6,358 nucleotides of DNA from Clostridiaceae bacterium (lineage in GTDB: Bacteria > Bacillota > Clostridia > Monoglobales > Firm-18): the NCBI GenBank assembly GCA_012511915.1, contig JAAZFB010000160.1:1-6358 (forward strand), written 5' to 3'. Within the stretch, counting starts at the first letter, position 1, and each line of letters begins with the position of its first letter. The notes under the pieces were generated by a model. That model was not told the DNA's origin, made no database searches, and saw only the letters and a program-made list of their open reading frames with translations. Of the stretch, positions 1 through 6,357 are shown piece by piece. The position numbers and the translations under genes were made by a program.

Positions 1-852
1 ATGTTCGTTTCTTTTATTATGAATATAATTAATATTACAGGCAACGCTATATTGATTTATGGATTTGATATGGGAGTTGCCGGGGCAGGACTTGCCACTT
101 TGCTTTCACGGGCTACCGCCGCTGCAATAATGATGTTTTTTATTTCGAACAAATCAAATAAGATTTATATAAGAAAAATACATAAGATTAAATTTGAAAG
201 TAACACAATTAAAACTATATTAAGGTTTGGGGTTCCAAACGGTATTGAAAACAGCATGTTTCAAGTTGGTCGACTTGCAGTTCAAGGCTTAATTTCCACT
301 TTCGGCACCGCCGCAATTGCTGCCAACGCAATAGCCGGCAGCATTATCGGATTTGTTCAAATCCCGGGTGGAGCTATTTCATTATCGATGGTTACTGTTG
401 TAGGGCAGTGTATAGGTGCGGGGCAAGACAAATGGGCAACTTATTATGTTAAAAAACTATTAAAAATATCGTATCTATCAATGGGTGCATTAAGTATAAT
501 ACTGTTTTTTTCGCGGTCCAAGATTGTTTCGTTATTTAACTTAAGCCCCGATGCCGCAAAAAATGCTATTGATATTTTAGCGATTAGTGCCATATTTATC
601 ATGTTGTTTTGGTCAGCTTCCTTTTTGCTCCCAAGTGCTTTTAGGGCAGCGGGTGATAATAAATTTACAATGATTATTTCAATTTGCTCCATGTGGATTT
701 TCAGGATTGGCTTTAGCTATATAGTCGCACAATATTTTAACATGGGACTAATAGGCGTCTGGATTGCAATGTTTATTGACTGGATAGTGCGCACTATAAT
801 ATATTTCAGCAGATTTAAAAGCATGAAATGGATAAAAGAGCGCGTTACATAG
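1..852 (+). CDS. MATE family efflux transporter, C-terminal part (5' end outside window)
   Basis: Inner-membrane antiporter of the MATE family, which typically exports cationic drugs or metabolites in exchange for Na+ or H+. The 283 visible residues match roughly the last 60% of a usual protein of about 450 residues. The first ATG falls on base 1 and the opening residues resemble the middle of a MATE protein, so the true start almost certainly lies upstream. Visible family traits are the MGVAGAGLATLLSR stretch (residues 24-37), a second-half opening FGVPNGIENSMFQVG (76-90), and a C-terminal block LPSAFRAAGDNKFTMI (210-225) followed by GVWIAMFIDWIVR (252-264). Hydrophobic segments lie near residues 2-20, 27-49, 95-120, 122-140, 155-170, 188-210, 222-243 and 247-270, consistent with TM5-TM12. 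It ends 31 bp from the convergent GH88 stop with no convincing terminator. The substrate cannot be told from sequence. Confidence 0.9.
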   Translation: MFVSFIMNIINITGNAILIYGFDMGVAGAGLATLLSRATAAAIMMFFISNKSNKIYIRKIHKIKFESNTIKTILRFGVPNGIENSMFQVGRLAVQGLISTFGTAAIAANAIAGSIIGFVQIPGGAISLSMVTVVGQCIGAGQDKWATYYVKKLLKISYLSMGALSIILFFSRSKIVSLFNLSPDAAKNAIDILAISAIFIMLFWSASFLLPSAFRAAGDNKFTMIISICSMWIFRIGFSYIVAQYFNMGLIGVWIAMFIDWIVRTIIYFSRFKSMKWIKERVT

Positions 853-883
853 TTTGAGTATCAACATCCATAGGGTGATATTT

Positions 884-1984
884 CTACCAAAATAAAATGT
901 CGTTACCACGGAGCTTTGATATTGCCTCAATAAAAAAGTAGTCTCCATAAATAATAGGGATATTATGCCCGTTATTATATGACTCGGTTCCCGCTTGCAC
1001 GATTGAATCCTCTTGTTCTGACCAATCCGCATAACGCTGTTCGGTTTGTTTTAAAATTTTCATGGCAGAATTTAAATATAAATCCTTTTCAAACTCCGGA
1101 ACATTTTTAGATATTTCAATCATTCCGCAAGCCGCAATAACCCCGGCAGTTGTATCTTTATAAATCGGTTCTTTTGGCGCTCTAAAATCACAATCTGGAA
1201 CGAAATCATCCTTAGAGGCAAGCGCAGCAATAAAATAATGAGAAACACTCTTTGCTGCATCAAGATACTTTTGTTCTTTTGTGTATATATAGCTTAAAAT
1301 AAAACCATATATTGCCCAAGCTTGTCCGCGGGTCCAAGAAGAACCTAACCCATAACCTTGGCCGCCTAAACTTTCAACAAATTCGCCCGTTTCAGGGCCG
1401 AAAACATTGATGTGGTTTACAGAACCATCAGGACGTATAAAGGTTTCTAATGTTCTGTTTGCATGGCCTTGCGCAATGTGTTTAAAACGTGGGTCTTGCG
1501 TTTGCTCGGTTGCCCAATATAACAGCGGAATGTTCATCATGCAATCAATAATTGCCCAGCCAAATCTGTCTTCATTCCATGCCCTGATAAAATTGCCGGC
1601 TATATTAAAGCGAGCGGCTAAAATGTTAGCAGCCGTAAGTGCGCGTTTTTTAGACTGTGGATTCCCTGTTAATTTATAGTTGGCAACGCTTGATAAAAGC
1701 CACATAAATCCAACGTCATGATGCAAGTGTTCTAAATTAGAAAGAGCTTCATCTAAAATGACCTCTAAATTATTGGCAATTTTTTTGTAGCTTTCATCCT
1801 TTGTTTGGCTATACATGAGCCATAAAATGCCGGGCCAAAAGCCGTTTGTCCACCAAAAAATGCCGCGTTTATTTACAAACCTATTATTCTCTGTAGTGTA
1901 TACAAGCAAGTTATTATCTGTACGCTTACTTGTTATTGATAGTTTTTTCTCAATCTTTTGCCATGTTTGGTCTACCCAATCCAT
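884..1984 (-). CDS. Glycoside hydrolase family 88 protein, probable unsaturated glucuronyl hydrolase
   Basis: Predicted to remove the unsaturated uronic acid from the non-reducing end of oligosaccharides made by polysaccharide lyases, by hydration of the double bond. The 366 residues cover the whole (alpha/alpha)6-barrel typical of the family (about 360-400). Family signatures seen: WWTNGFWPGILW (44-55), HHDVGFMW (88-95), IIDCMMNIPLLYWA (145-158), SSWTRGQAWAIYGF (215-228), DTTAG (277-281) and GDYFFIEAI (347-355). D90 and D147 match the two catalytic aspartates known as D88 and D149 in Bacillus sp. GL1 UGL. W217, R219, W223 and H191 match active-site residues there. There is no signal peptide, so it should act in the cytoplasm on imported oligosaccharides. 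The start is firm: an in-frame TAG lies five codons upstream, and a GGGGG ribosome site (1996-2000) sits 11 nt before the ATG, slightly far. No lyase or sugar transporter is adjacent here, so the substrate (pectic, glycosaminoglycan or other uronate glycan) is unknown. Confidence 0.92.
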   Translation of the reverse strand: MDWVDQTWQKIEKKLSITSKRTDNNLLVYTTENNRFVNKRGIFWWTNGFWPGILWLMYSQTKDESYKKIANNLEVILDEALSNLEHLHHDVGFMWLLSSVANYKLTGNPQSKKRALTAANILAARFNIAGNFIRAWNEDRFGWAIIDCMMNIPLLYWATEQTQDPRFKHIAQGHANRTLETFIRPDGSVNHINVFGPETGEFVESLGGQGYGLGSSWTRGQAWAIYGFILSYIYTKEQKYLDAAKSVSHYFIAALASKDDFVPDCDFRAPKEPIYKDTTAGVIAACGMIEISKNVPEFEKDLYLNSAMKILKQTEQRYADWSEQEDSIVQAGTESYNNGHNIPIIYGDYFFIEAISKLRGNDILFW

Positions 1985-2053
1985 GATATCATTATCCCCC
2001 TAAATACAGTTGATTTATCTGAAGCTATACACAAGTATAATATAAACATCCCT

Positions 2054-2069
2054 ATAATGTTACCATTAT
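2054..2069. repeat. Inverted repeat over the GH88 -10 box, possible operator
   Basis: ATAATG-ttac-CATTAT: two perfect 6-bp arms around a 4-bp centre, covering the predicted -10 element of the GH88 promoter. A repressor bound here would block RNA polymerase. The region is very AT-rich, so a chance palindrome of this length is possible. The regulator is unknown. Confidence 0.4.
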
Positions 2070-2085
2070 TAATGCTAATAGTCAA
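2057..2085 (-). promoter_or_regulatory. Predicted sigma-A promoter of the GH88 gene
   Basis: Read on the minus strand: TTGACT (2085-2080), a 17-bp spacer, then TAACAT (2062-2057). A TGG precedes the -10, giving an extended -10 motif. Transcription should begin near 2050, leaving a leader of about 65 nt before the GH88 ATG. The -35 is 5/6 and the -10 is 4/6 to consensus, so this is a moderate promoter of the sort that often depends on a regulator. The 25-bp tandem repeats begin 5 bp upstream of the -35. Confidence 0.6.
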
Positions 2086-2090
2086 GATAT

Positions 2091-2140
2091 TCAAATTGAA
2101 ATTTCTAAAAACTGATCAAATTTAAATTTCTAAAAACTGA
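2091..2140. repeat. Tandem direct repeat, 2 x 25 bp, upstream of the GH88 promoter
   Basis: Two head-to-tail copies (2091-2115 and 2116-2140) differ at a single base, G at 2098 versus T at 2123. They share the 17-bp core AAATTTCTAAAAACTGA. A much degraded third copy may follow at about 2138-2164, but AT-richness makes this uncertain. The pair lies between two divergent promoters: directly upstream of the GH88 -35 (about -41 to -90 from its predicted start) and 20 bp upstream of the tRNA -35. The position suits binding sites for a transcription activator of the GH88 gene. It could also be a simple recent duplication that supplies an A/T-rich UP element. Confidence 0.85.
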
Positions 2141-2160
2141 AATATTAATATATAAAAACC

Positions 2161-2189
2161 TTGATTTTTATAAATAAATATATTATAAT
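2161..2189 (+). promoter_or_regulatory. Predicted sigma-A promoter of tRNA-Leu
   Basis: TTGATT (2161-2166), a 17-bp A/T-only spacer and a perfect TATAAT (2184-2189). The expected start near 2196 lies about 13 nt before the mature tRNA 5' end. A strong -10, an A/T-rich upstream region and a short leader are usual for stable-RNA genes. Confidence 0.75.
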
Positions 2190-2208
2190 ACTTTGTGTTA
2201 CACCATTT

Positions 2209-2295
2209 GCCGGTGTGGTGAAATTGGCAGACGCAACGGATTCAAAATCCGTCGGGGGCAACTCCATGTCGGTTCAAGTCCGACCACCGGTACCA
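2209..2295 (+). tRNA. trnL: tRNA-Leu, anticodon CAA
   Basis: Full class II cloverleaf, 87 nt including an encoded CCA (2293-2295). The acceptor stem pairs GCCGGTG (2209-2215) with CACCGGT (2285-2291), with a G-U pair at position 1-72. The discriminator is A2292, as expected for leucine. The anticodon stem is ACGGA/TCCGT (2236-2240/2248-2252), around loop TTCAAAA with anticodon CAA at 2243-2245, which reads UUG codons. The long variable arm (2253-2267) has a four-pair stem, GGGG with CTCC. The T arm is GTCGG/CCGAC (2268-2284) around TTCAAGT. It is a single-gene transcription unit with its own promoter and terminator. No copy of its 3' end is seen elsewhere in the window, so there is no sign of an integrated element. 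Confidence 0.97.
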
Positions 2296-2297
2296 CG

Positions 2298-2335
2298 TCG
2301 GAGCAAGCTTTATATCGCTTGCTCCGATTTTTTTT
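2298..2335 (+). terminator. Rho-independent terminator of tRNA-Leu
   Basis: A perfect 11-bp stem (2298-2308 with 2317-2327; arms CGGAGCAAGC and GCTTGCTCCG plus a closing T-A pair) has an 8-nt loop and is followed by eight T residues (2328-2335). It begins 3 nt after the CCA end, so it should end the tRNA transcript cleanly and insulate nadE. Confidence 0.95.
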
Positions 2336-2452
2336 ACAAAAATCAGAGTTCGCTTATGCCGCTGCTCCTCCTTTTTCGCAAAAGGTCACTTTCACGTCGG
2401 CTATTCGCTTGCAAGCGCGCTCATAATACTAATATCCAAATTACAAATTTTA
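2336..2452. other. Non-coding gap with a GC-rich patch between tRNA terminator and nadE promoter
   Basis: No gene is supported here: open frames crossing it also run through the tRNA and lack ribosome sites. Bases 2341-2420 are about 53% G+C by count, against flanks that are mostly A/T. The patch holds a 6-bp hairpin CCTTTT-tcgc-AAAAGG (2370-2385) and a perfect 12-bp palindrome CGCTTGCAAGCG (2406-2417). The hexamer TCGCTT occurs at 2350-2355 and 2405-2410, and also in the preceding terminator (2315-2320). It could be a dispersed intergenic repeat or the remnant of something transferred. The origin cannot be settled from one copy. Confidence 0.5.
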
Positions 2453-2481
2453 TTGCACAAGAAAAAGGTATGTGTTATAAT
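2453..2481 (+). promoter_or_regulatory. Predicted strong sigma-A promoter of nadE
   Basis: TTGCAC (2453-2458), a 17-bp spacer and a perfect TATAAT (2476-2481), with TG at 2473-2474 making an extended -10. The expected start near 2488 gives a leader of about 29 nt. I see no NrtR- or NiaR-like operator that I could defend, and such a near-consensus promoter suggests mostly constitutive expression. Confidence 0.82.
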
Positions 2482-2516
2482 TGCAGTACTAAAACACATT
2501 CTTTGGGGGTGTATGC

Positions 2517-4433
2517 ATGGATAACCACGGTTTTATCAAGGTTGCAGCTTCCGTTCCGTTTTGTCGGATTGGTGATGTGCGACATAATATAACCGAAATA
2601 ATTAGCCTTATTACAAAAGCGCACAAGGACAATGCAAATATTATTGTTTTTCCGGAGCTTTCTGTTACCGGTTACAGTTGCGGTGATTTATTTTTTTCTA
2701 AAACATTGCAGCTTGCCGCACTAAGAGGGCTTGAGGAAATACTATCAAGTACCAAAGACTTTGATATTGTCAGCATAGTCGGTTTGCCGATTTACGATGG
2801 CGTCCGCCTTTACAACTGCGCTACTGTATTACATAAAGGAGAAATTCTTGGTATTGTTCCAAAAACTCATATACCCACCCAAAGTGAATATAACCAGTCA
2901 AGATGGTTTTGTTCCGGTAATAACAAGTCGGGCAATAATATCGAAATTTGTTCAACACAGGTGCCTTTTAACAGTAATATAGTATTCGATTGTAAACAGG
3001 TAAAATTCTCTATTGAAATATGTGAAGATATATTTGCAAATGTACCCTTATCAGCAATACATGCACAAAACGGGGCTGAGATAATATTCAATTTGGCATC
3101 GATTACCTCTGATGTTGCAGGGTTTGATAATATAAGGACCGCTGTAAAGCATATAAGCTTTGCATCTAGTTGCGGTTATGTTTTTGTGTCTGCGGGGGTT
3201 GGTGAATCGTCTGCTGACACACTATTTTCCGGTCTTTGTTGTGCGGCGGAAAATGGCGCAATCTTAATGGAAAAGAATGAATATTCATTTGAGAGTAATA
3301 TTTTTTATACCGAAATAGATTTACAGCAAATCGAATCAAACAGAAAAAAACAGATTGCATTTAATAACGTAATTATTAGTAACCAACCTTATCATATAGT
3401 TAAGACTGACTTACAAATAAAAAATACCAATATACTTTCGCGAAAAATTAAGCAATTCCCCTTTGTACCGGAAAACCCCGATATCAAAAATGCACAAATG
3501 AAACGTATTTATGAAGCAGTCTCGTTTGCACTTGCCAAAAGGCTAAGACATTGCGGCATAAATGTTCCGGTTTTAGGTGTGTCCGGTGGGCTTGATTCAA
3601 CACTCGCTTTACTTTTTACAGTCCATGCGGCTGATATATTAAAGTTTAATCGAAGCAACATAATTGGTGTAACTATGCCCGGTTTTGGAACAACGGAAAG
3701 TTCTTTTGGCAATGCAAAACAGCTAATGGAGCTTTTAGGCGTTACTGCACGGGAGATAAATATTATCCCCTCTTGTAAGCAGCACTTTAAAGACATCGGA
3801 CACGACATCAATGACGCCGATGTAACTTTTGAAAATGCCCAGGCAAGAGAAAGAACACAAATATTAATGGATATAGCCAATTCTGAAAACGGGATGGTAA
3901 TAGGTACCGGCGATTTATCCGAGCTTGCTCTGGGTTGGTCAACATTTGCAGGGGATGCAATTTCAATGTATGCTGTTAATTCAGGAATCCCCAAAACCCT
4001 TGTTCGTTGCTTGGTCGAGTGGATAGGTAAAAATGAATTAAACCCTGACGGAGAAAAATTAACAAGCAGCATACTTAAGGCACCTGTTTCACCGGAACTT
4101 TTGCCGCTTGACGAAAACAACACCATTAAACAAAAAACGGAAGATATAATAGGGGATTATGCATTACATGACTTTTTTATGTATTATTTTATACGTTTTG
4201 GTTTTACCCCGGAAAAGATATTCTTTTTGGCAGTAAATGCTTTTGAAGGAAAATATCAGCCTAAATATATTAAAAACTGCTTAAAACTTTTTATTTTAAG
4301 GTTTTTTGCTAACCAATTCAAACGATCTTGCATGCCGGACGGCCCGAATATAGGCATTGTTTCCCTATCGCCGCGCACCGGCTGGTTAATGCCGTCCGAC
4401 ACACATAGTAAGCTTTGGCTTGAAGATTTATAG
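2517..4433 (+). CDS. nadE: Glutamine-dependent NAD+ synthetase
   Basis: Catalyses the last step of NAD+ synthesis: nicotinic acid adenine dinucleotide is adenylated with ATP and amidated with ammonia released from glutamine. The 638 residues form the two-domain, glutamine-using type. The N-terminal nitrilase-fold glutaminase (about 1-300) keeps the Glu-Lys-Cys triad: E47 in FPELSVTGYSCGDLF, K116 in IVPKTHIP and C169 in SIEICEDIF. The C-terminal synthetase domain (about 325-638) has the ATP-pyrophosphatase P-loop SGGLDS (356-361) and GTGDLSELALGW (463-474). It ends with the block FKRSCMPDGPNIG...LSPRTGW, as in clostridial and related homologues. A GGGGGTG ribosome site (2505-2511) lies 7 nt, counted from the G run, before the ATG, and the promoter at 2453-2481 limits any earlier start. 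An out-of-frame ATG at 2513 overlaps the start region and is ignored. The protein is cytoplasmic and the gene a monocistronic unit convergent with htpG. No inactivating change is visible. Confidence 0.96.
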   Translation: MDNHGFIKVAASVPFCRIGDVRHNITEIISLITKAHKDNANIIVFPELSVTGYSCGDLFFSKTLQLAALRGLEEILSSTKDFDIVSIVGLPIYDGVRLYNCATVLHKGEILGIVPKTHIPTQSEYNQSRWFCSGNNKSGNNIEICSTQVPFNSNIVFDCKQVKFSIEICEDIFANVPLSAIHAQNGAEIIFNLASITSDVAGFDNIRTAVKHISFASSCGYVFVSAGVGESSADTLFSGLCCAAENGAILMEKNEYSFESNIFYTEIDLQQIESNRKKQIAFNNVIISNQPYHIVKTDLQIKNTNILSRKIKQFPFVPENPDIKNAQMKRIYEAVSFALAKRLRHCGINVPVLGVSGGLDSTLALLFTVHAADILKFNRSNIIGVTMPGFGTTESSFGNAKQLMELLGVTAREINIIPSCKQHFKDIGHDINDADVTFENAQARERTQILMDIANSENGMVIGTGDLSELALGWSTFAGDAISMYAVNSGIPKTLVRCLVEWIGKNELNPDGEKLTSSILKAPVSPELLPLDENNTIKQKTEDIIGDYALHDFFMYYFIRFGFTPEKIFFLAVNAFEGKYQPKYIKNCLKLFILRFFANQFKRSCMPDGPNIGIVSLSPRTGWLMPSDTHSKLWLEDL

Positions 4434-4442
4434 CCATTTTTT
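4416..4442 (+). terminator. Weak candidate terminator of nadE
   Basis: TGGCT (4416-4420) can pair with AGCCA (4432-4436) across an 11-nt loop, followed by six T residues (4437-4442). The stem is short and overlaps the nadE stop codon (4431-4433). It is the only candidate in the 24-bp convergent gap with htpG. No matching U-tract structure is seen for htpG in the opposite direction. Confidence 0.35.
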
Positions 4443-4457
4443 AATCGAGGATTAGTA

Positions 4458-6194
4458 TTAGACTATTTTTTCCAGCAAATCGGCACTTCTTTCTATAAAA
4501 CCTGTCATTTCATCCGCCGACAATGATGAATTGCACAGACGTGCGATGTCATATATCTGTTGGCATAAAATTGCCTGTTTATCATCATCTATATCCGGCA
4601 GTTGCTTAATGACTTTGCTTTCGGAGTTTAATACAAGAGTAAATGTTTCGGGTAATTTTGCATTGCCGAACATTTTAGAAAAATCGCTCATTCTGCGCAT
4701 TTGCTCTTCTTGAACTATTAACGCCGGCATATTAGTTTTTAAATCGGCAGTCGTAATTGTTAAATCGTCTTTGCCTAATGCTTTTTTAAATATTTCCAAA
4801 AGTTTCTCATTATCGCTTGTCTGCTCGGGAAGGGTATCAATTCGGGTAAACTTCCACTTTTCTTTCATTTCTAAAAAGCTTATGAAATGCACATCGATTA
4901 TGTGTGGGAACAACAATGCCTTTTGCCCGTCTTCCTTAAGCATTTTGATAAACTGTGCTTGCACATTTTCATCAGTGGCGTATGACATTTTGTTATCATT
5001 TTCTTTTGCATAATCTACAAGTGTGACATATTCACCGTCTGTTGTTTTTGCCTGTAAAATAGGTTTTAACCGTTCGTAAAACTTTTCATCGTTTAAACAA
5101 CCATATTCAATAAATGGAGCAATATCTGACCAATCTTCATTGAATTTTTCACGCTGCTGTTTTTGTGTTGATATAAGTTTATCGGCAACTTTCTTTGTAA
5201 TATGTGCCGAAATTTTTGAAACGGTACCATCGTTTTGTAATGCGCTTCTTGACACATTGAGTGGTAAATCCGGGCAATCTATGACACCTTTTAATAACAA
5301 TAAAAATTCCGGAATTACTTCTTTTATGTTATCAGCCACAAATACTTGATTATTATATAGCTTTATTTTGCCTTGTGCTGAGTCGAATTCATGCGTCAGC
5401 TTTGGAAAATACAGTATCCCTTTTAAATTAAAGGGGTATTCAACATTTAAATGAATCCAAAGTAAAGGGTCGTTTATGTCGCTGAAAATCCTGTGATAAA
5501 ATTCTTTATACTCATCGTCAGTGCATTCACTCGGTTGTTTTGTCCATATGGGCGAAATATCGTTAACGCTTTTTTCTTCGTTATCTAAAAATATTTCGTA
5601 CGGCAGGAAACCGCAATATTTCAGCAACACAGAACGCATTTTTTCTGCAATCAAAAAATCGTCGCTCTCATCGTCAACAAAAAGTGTAATTTCTGTTCCA
5701 ATCGTCTCTTTTTCACTATCAGCAATGGTGTATTCCGTGCCGCCACTGCAAGTCCATCGCACCGCGGGTTCGGGGGTGTATGATTTGGTATCTATAACGA
5801 CTTTTTTTGCTACCATAAAAGCTGAATAAAATCCAAGCCCAAAATGCCCGATTATTTGATTTTGTTCATTTTGGTCTTTATATTTTTCTAAAAATTCTTC
5901 AGCACCGGAAAAAGCTATTTGATTGATGTATTTTTTTACTTCGTCTTCTGTCATCCCGATGCCATTATCTTTAACGGTTATTGTTCTCTTATCCTTATCA
6001 CATATAACGTCAATACGCGGTTTTTCATCGTATGTTGCCTCACCCAATGACTTTAATTTGATAAGTTTTGTTATTGCATCGCAACCATTAACCACAAGTT
6101 CCCGTGCAAAAATGTCTTTATCCGAATATAACCACTTTTTAATAATCGGGAAGATATTTTTTGCATTAACTTTTATACTACCTTTTCCTGCCAC
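4458..6194 (-). CDS. htpG: Molecular chaperone HtpG (bacterial Hsp90)
   Basis: ATP-driven cytoplasmic homodimeric chaperone that remodels late folding intermediates and stress-damaged proteins. With the GTG start at 6194 it is 578 residues, shorter than E. coli HtpG (624). The N-terminal GHKL ATPase domain (about 1-205) shows E32 and N36 in RELVVNGCDAITKL, DNGIGM (76-81) and the lid-end motif GHFGLGFYSAFMVAKK (116-131). The middle domain (about 215-470) keeps the catalytic arginine R316 in LPLNVSRSALQ. The C-terminal dimerisation domain (about 485-578) is recognisable from MRRMSDFSKMFG to the end. GTG is chosen because GGAGG (6207-6203) lies 8 nt before it and MAGKGSIKVN is the usual family opening. 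A TTG five codons upstream overlaps that ribosome site. The Gly at 37 replaces the usual Ala of the NASD/NACD box. The gene stands alone, convergent with nadE. Confidence 0.96.
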   Translation of the reverse strand: MAGKGSIKVNAKNIFPIIKKWLYSDKDIFARELVVNGCDAITKLIKLKSLGEATYDEKPRIDVICDKDKRTITVKDNGIGMTEDEVKKYINQIAFSGAEEFLEKYKDQNEQNQIIGHFGLGFYSAFMVAKKVVIDTKSYTPEPAVRWTCSGGTEYTIADSEKETIGTEITLFVDDESDDFLIAEKMRSVLLKYCGFLPYEIFLDNEEKSVNDISPIWTKQPSECTDDEYKEFYHRIFSDINDPLLWIHLNVEYPFNLKGILYFPKLTHEFDSAQGKIKLYNNQVFVADNIKEVIPEFLLLLKGVIDCPDLPLNVSRSALQNDGTVSKISAHITKKVADKLISTQKQQREKFNEDWSDIAPFIEYGCLNDEKFYERLKPILQAKTTDGEYVTLVDYAKENDNKMSYATDENVQAQFIKMLKEDGQKALLFPHIIDVHFISFLEMKEKWKFTRIDTLPEQTSDNEKLLEIFKKALGKDDLTITTADLKTNMPALIVQEEQMRRMSDFSKMFGNAKLPETFTLVLNSESKVIKQLPDIDDDKQAILCQQIYDIARLCNSSLSADEMTGFIERSADLLEKIV

Positions 6195-6202
6195 AATTAA
6201 AA

Positions 6203-6207
6203 CCTCC
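6203..6207 (-). promoter_or_regulatory. Ribosome binding site that fixes the htpG start
   Basis: On the minus strand GGAGG occupies 6207-6203, 8 nt before GTG at 6194, an ideal spacing. The alternative in-frame TTG at 6209 overlaps this site and has no site of its own, so the five extra residues it would add are probably not translated. Confidence 0.85.
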
Positions 6208-6328
6208 AAGCTATTTATGGGATGTTGAATAATTGGATGACATAAATTTTCTGCGGGAAATTCCTACCTAAATTGCACAAAAATTCTCACGGATACATTG
6301 AGTATTCATTCCGCTATTTACACAATTT

Positions 6329-6357
6329 ATACTATTCCTTATTTAAAATATTGACAA
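6329..6357 (-). promoter_or_regulatory. Candidate sigma-A promoter of htpG
   Basis: On the minus strand: TTGTCA (6357-6352), a 17-bp spacer and TAGTAT (6334-6329). The -35 is 5/6 and the -10 is 4/6 to consensus. The expected start near 6322 gives a leader of roughly 128 nt. No CIRCE element (the HrcA site, TTAGCACTC-N9-GAGTGCTAA) is seen around it. The site lies at the window edge, so upstream control sequences may be missing. Confidence 0.5.

Noticed and set aside
859..884. Possible terminator between the MATE gene and the GH88 gene
   Set aside because: CATCC-ata-GGGTG can form a 5-bp hairpin containing a G-U pair, but the flanking bases pair poorly and only three T residues follow. Too weak to call in either direction.
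1985..2208. Catabolite control (cre) site near the GH88 promoter
   Set aside because: No stretch matches the TGWAANCGNTNWCA pattern, and CG is lacking where it would be needed.
2209..2295. G-U pair at the top of the tRNA-Leu acceptor stem as an oddity or decay
   Set aside because: All other stems pair well, the discriminator and CCA are normal, and G1-U72 occurs in other bacterial tRNAs. The gene looks functional.
2209..2452. tRNA-Leu as an attachment site for an integrated element
   Set aside because: No integrase gene, no direct repeat of the tRNA 3' end, and housekeeping nadE follows directly. Nothing supports an insertion within this window.
2161..2592. Open frames of 143 and 77 codons running through the tRNA and its terminator
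   Set aside because: They translate the tRNA cloverleaf and terminator hairpin, have no ribosome site, and resemble the well-known false proteins predicted over tRNA genes. One also overlaps the start of nadE in another frame.
3509..4126. 205-codon open frame antisense to nadE
   Set aside because: It lies wholly inside the strongly supported synthetase domain of nadE. No ribosome site, promoter or recognisable domain was seen, so it is a shadow of the real gene.
4434..4457. Small hairpin TAATC-gag-GATTA in the nadE/htpG gap as a bidirectional terminator
   Set aside because: On neither strand is it followed by a T-tract: the six T residues precede it on the plus strand, and As follow it on the minus strand.
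6268..6309. 13-codon leader peptide upstream of htpG
   Set aside because: It has an ATG and a stop but no properly spaced ribosome site and no run of regulatory codons. A frame this short is expected by chance.
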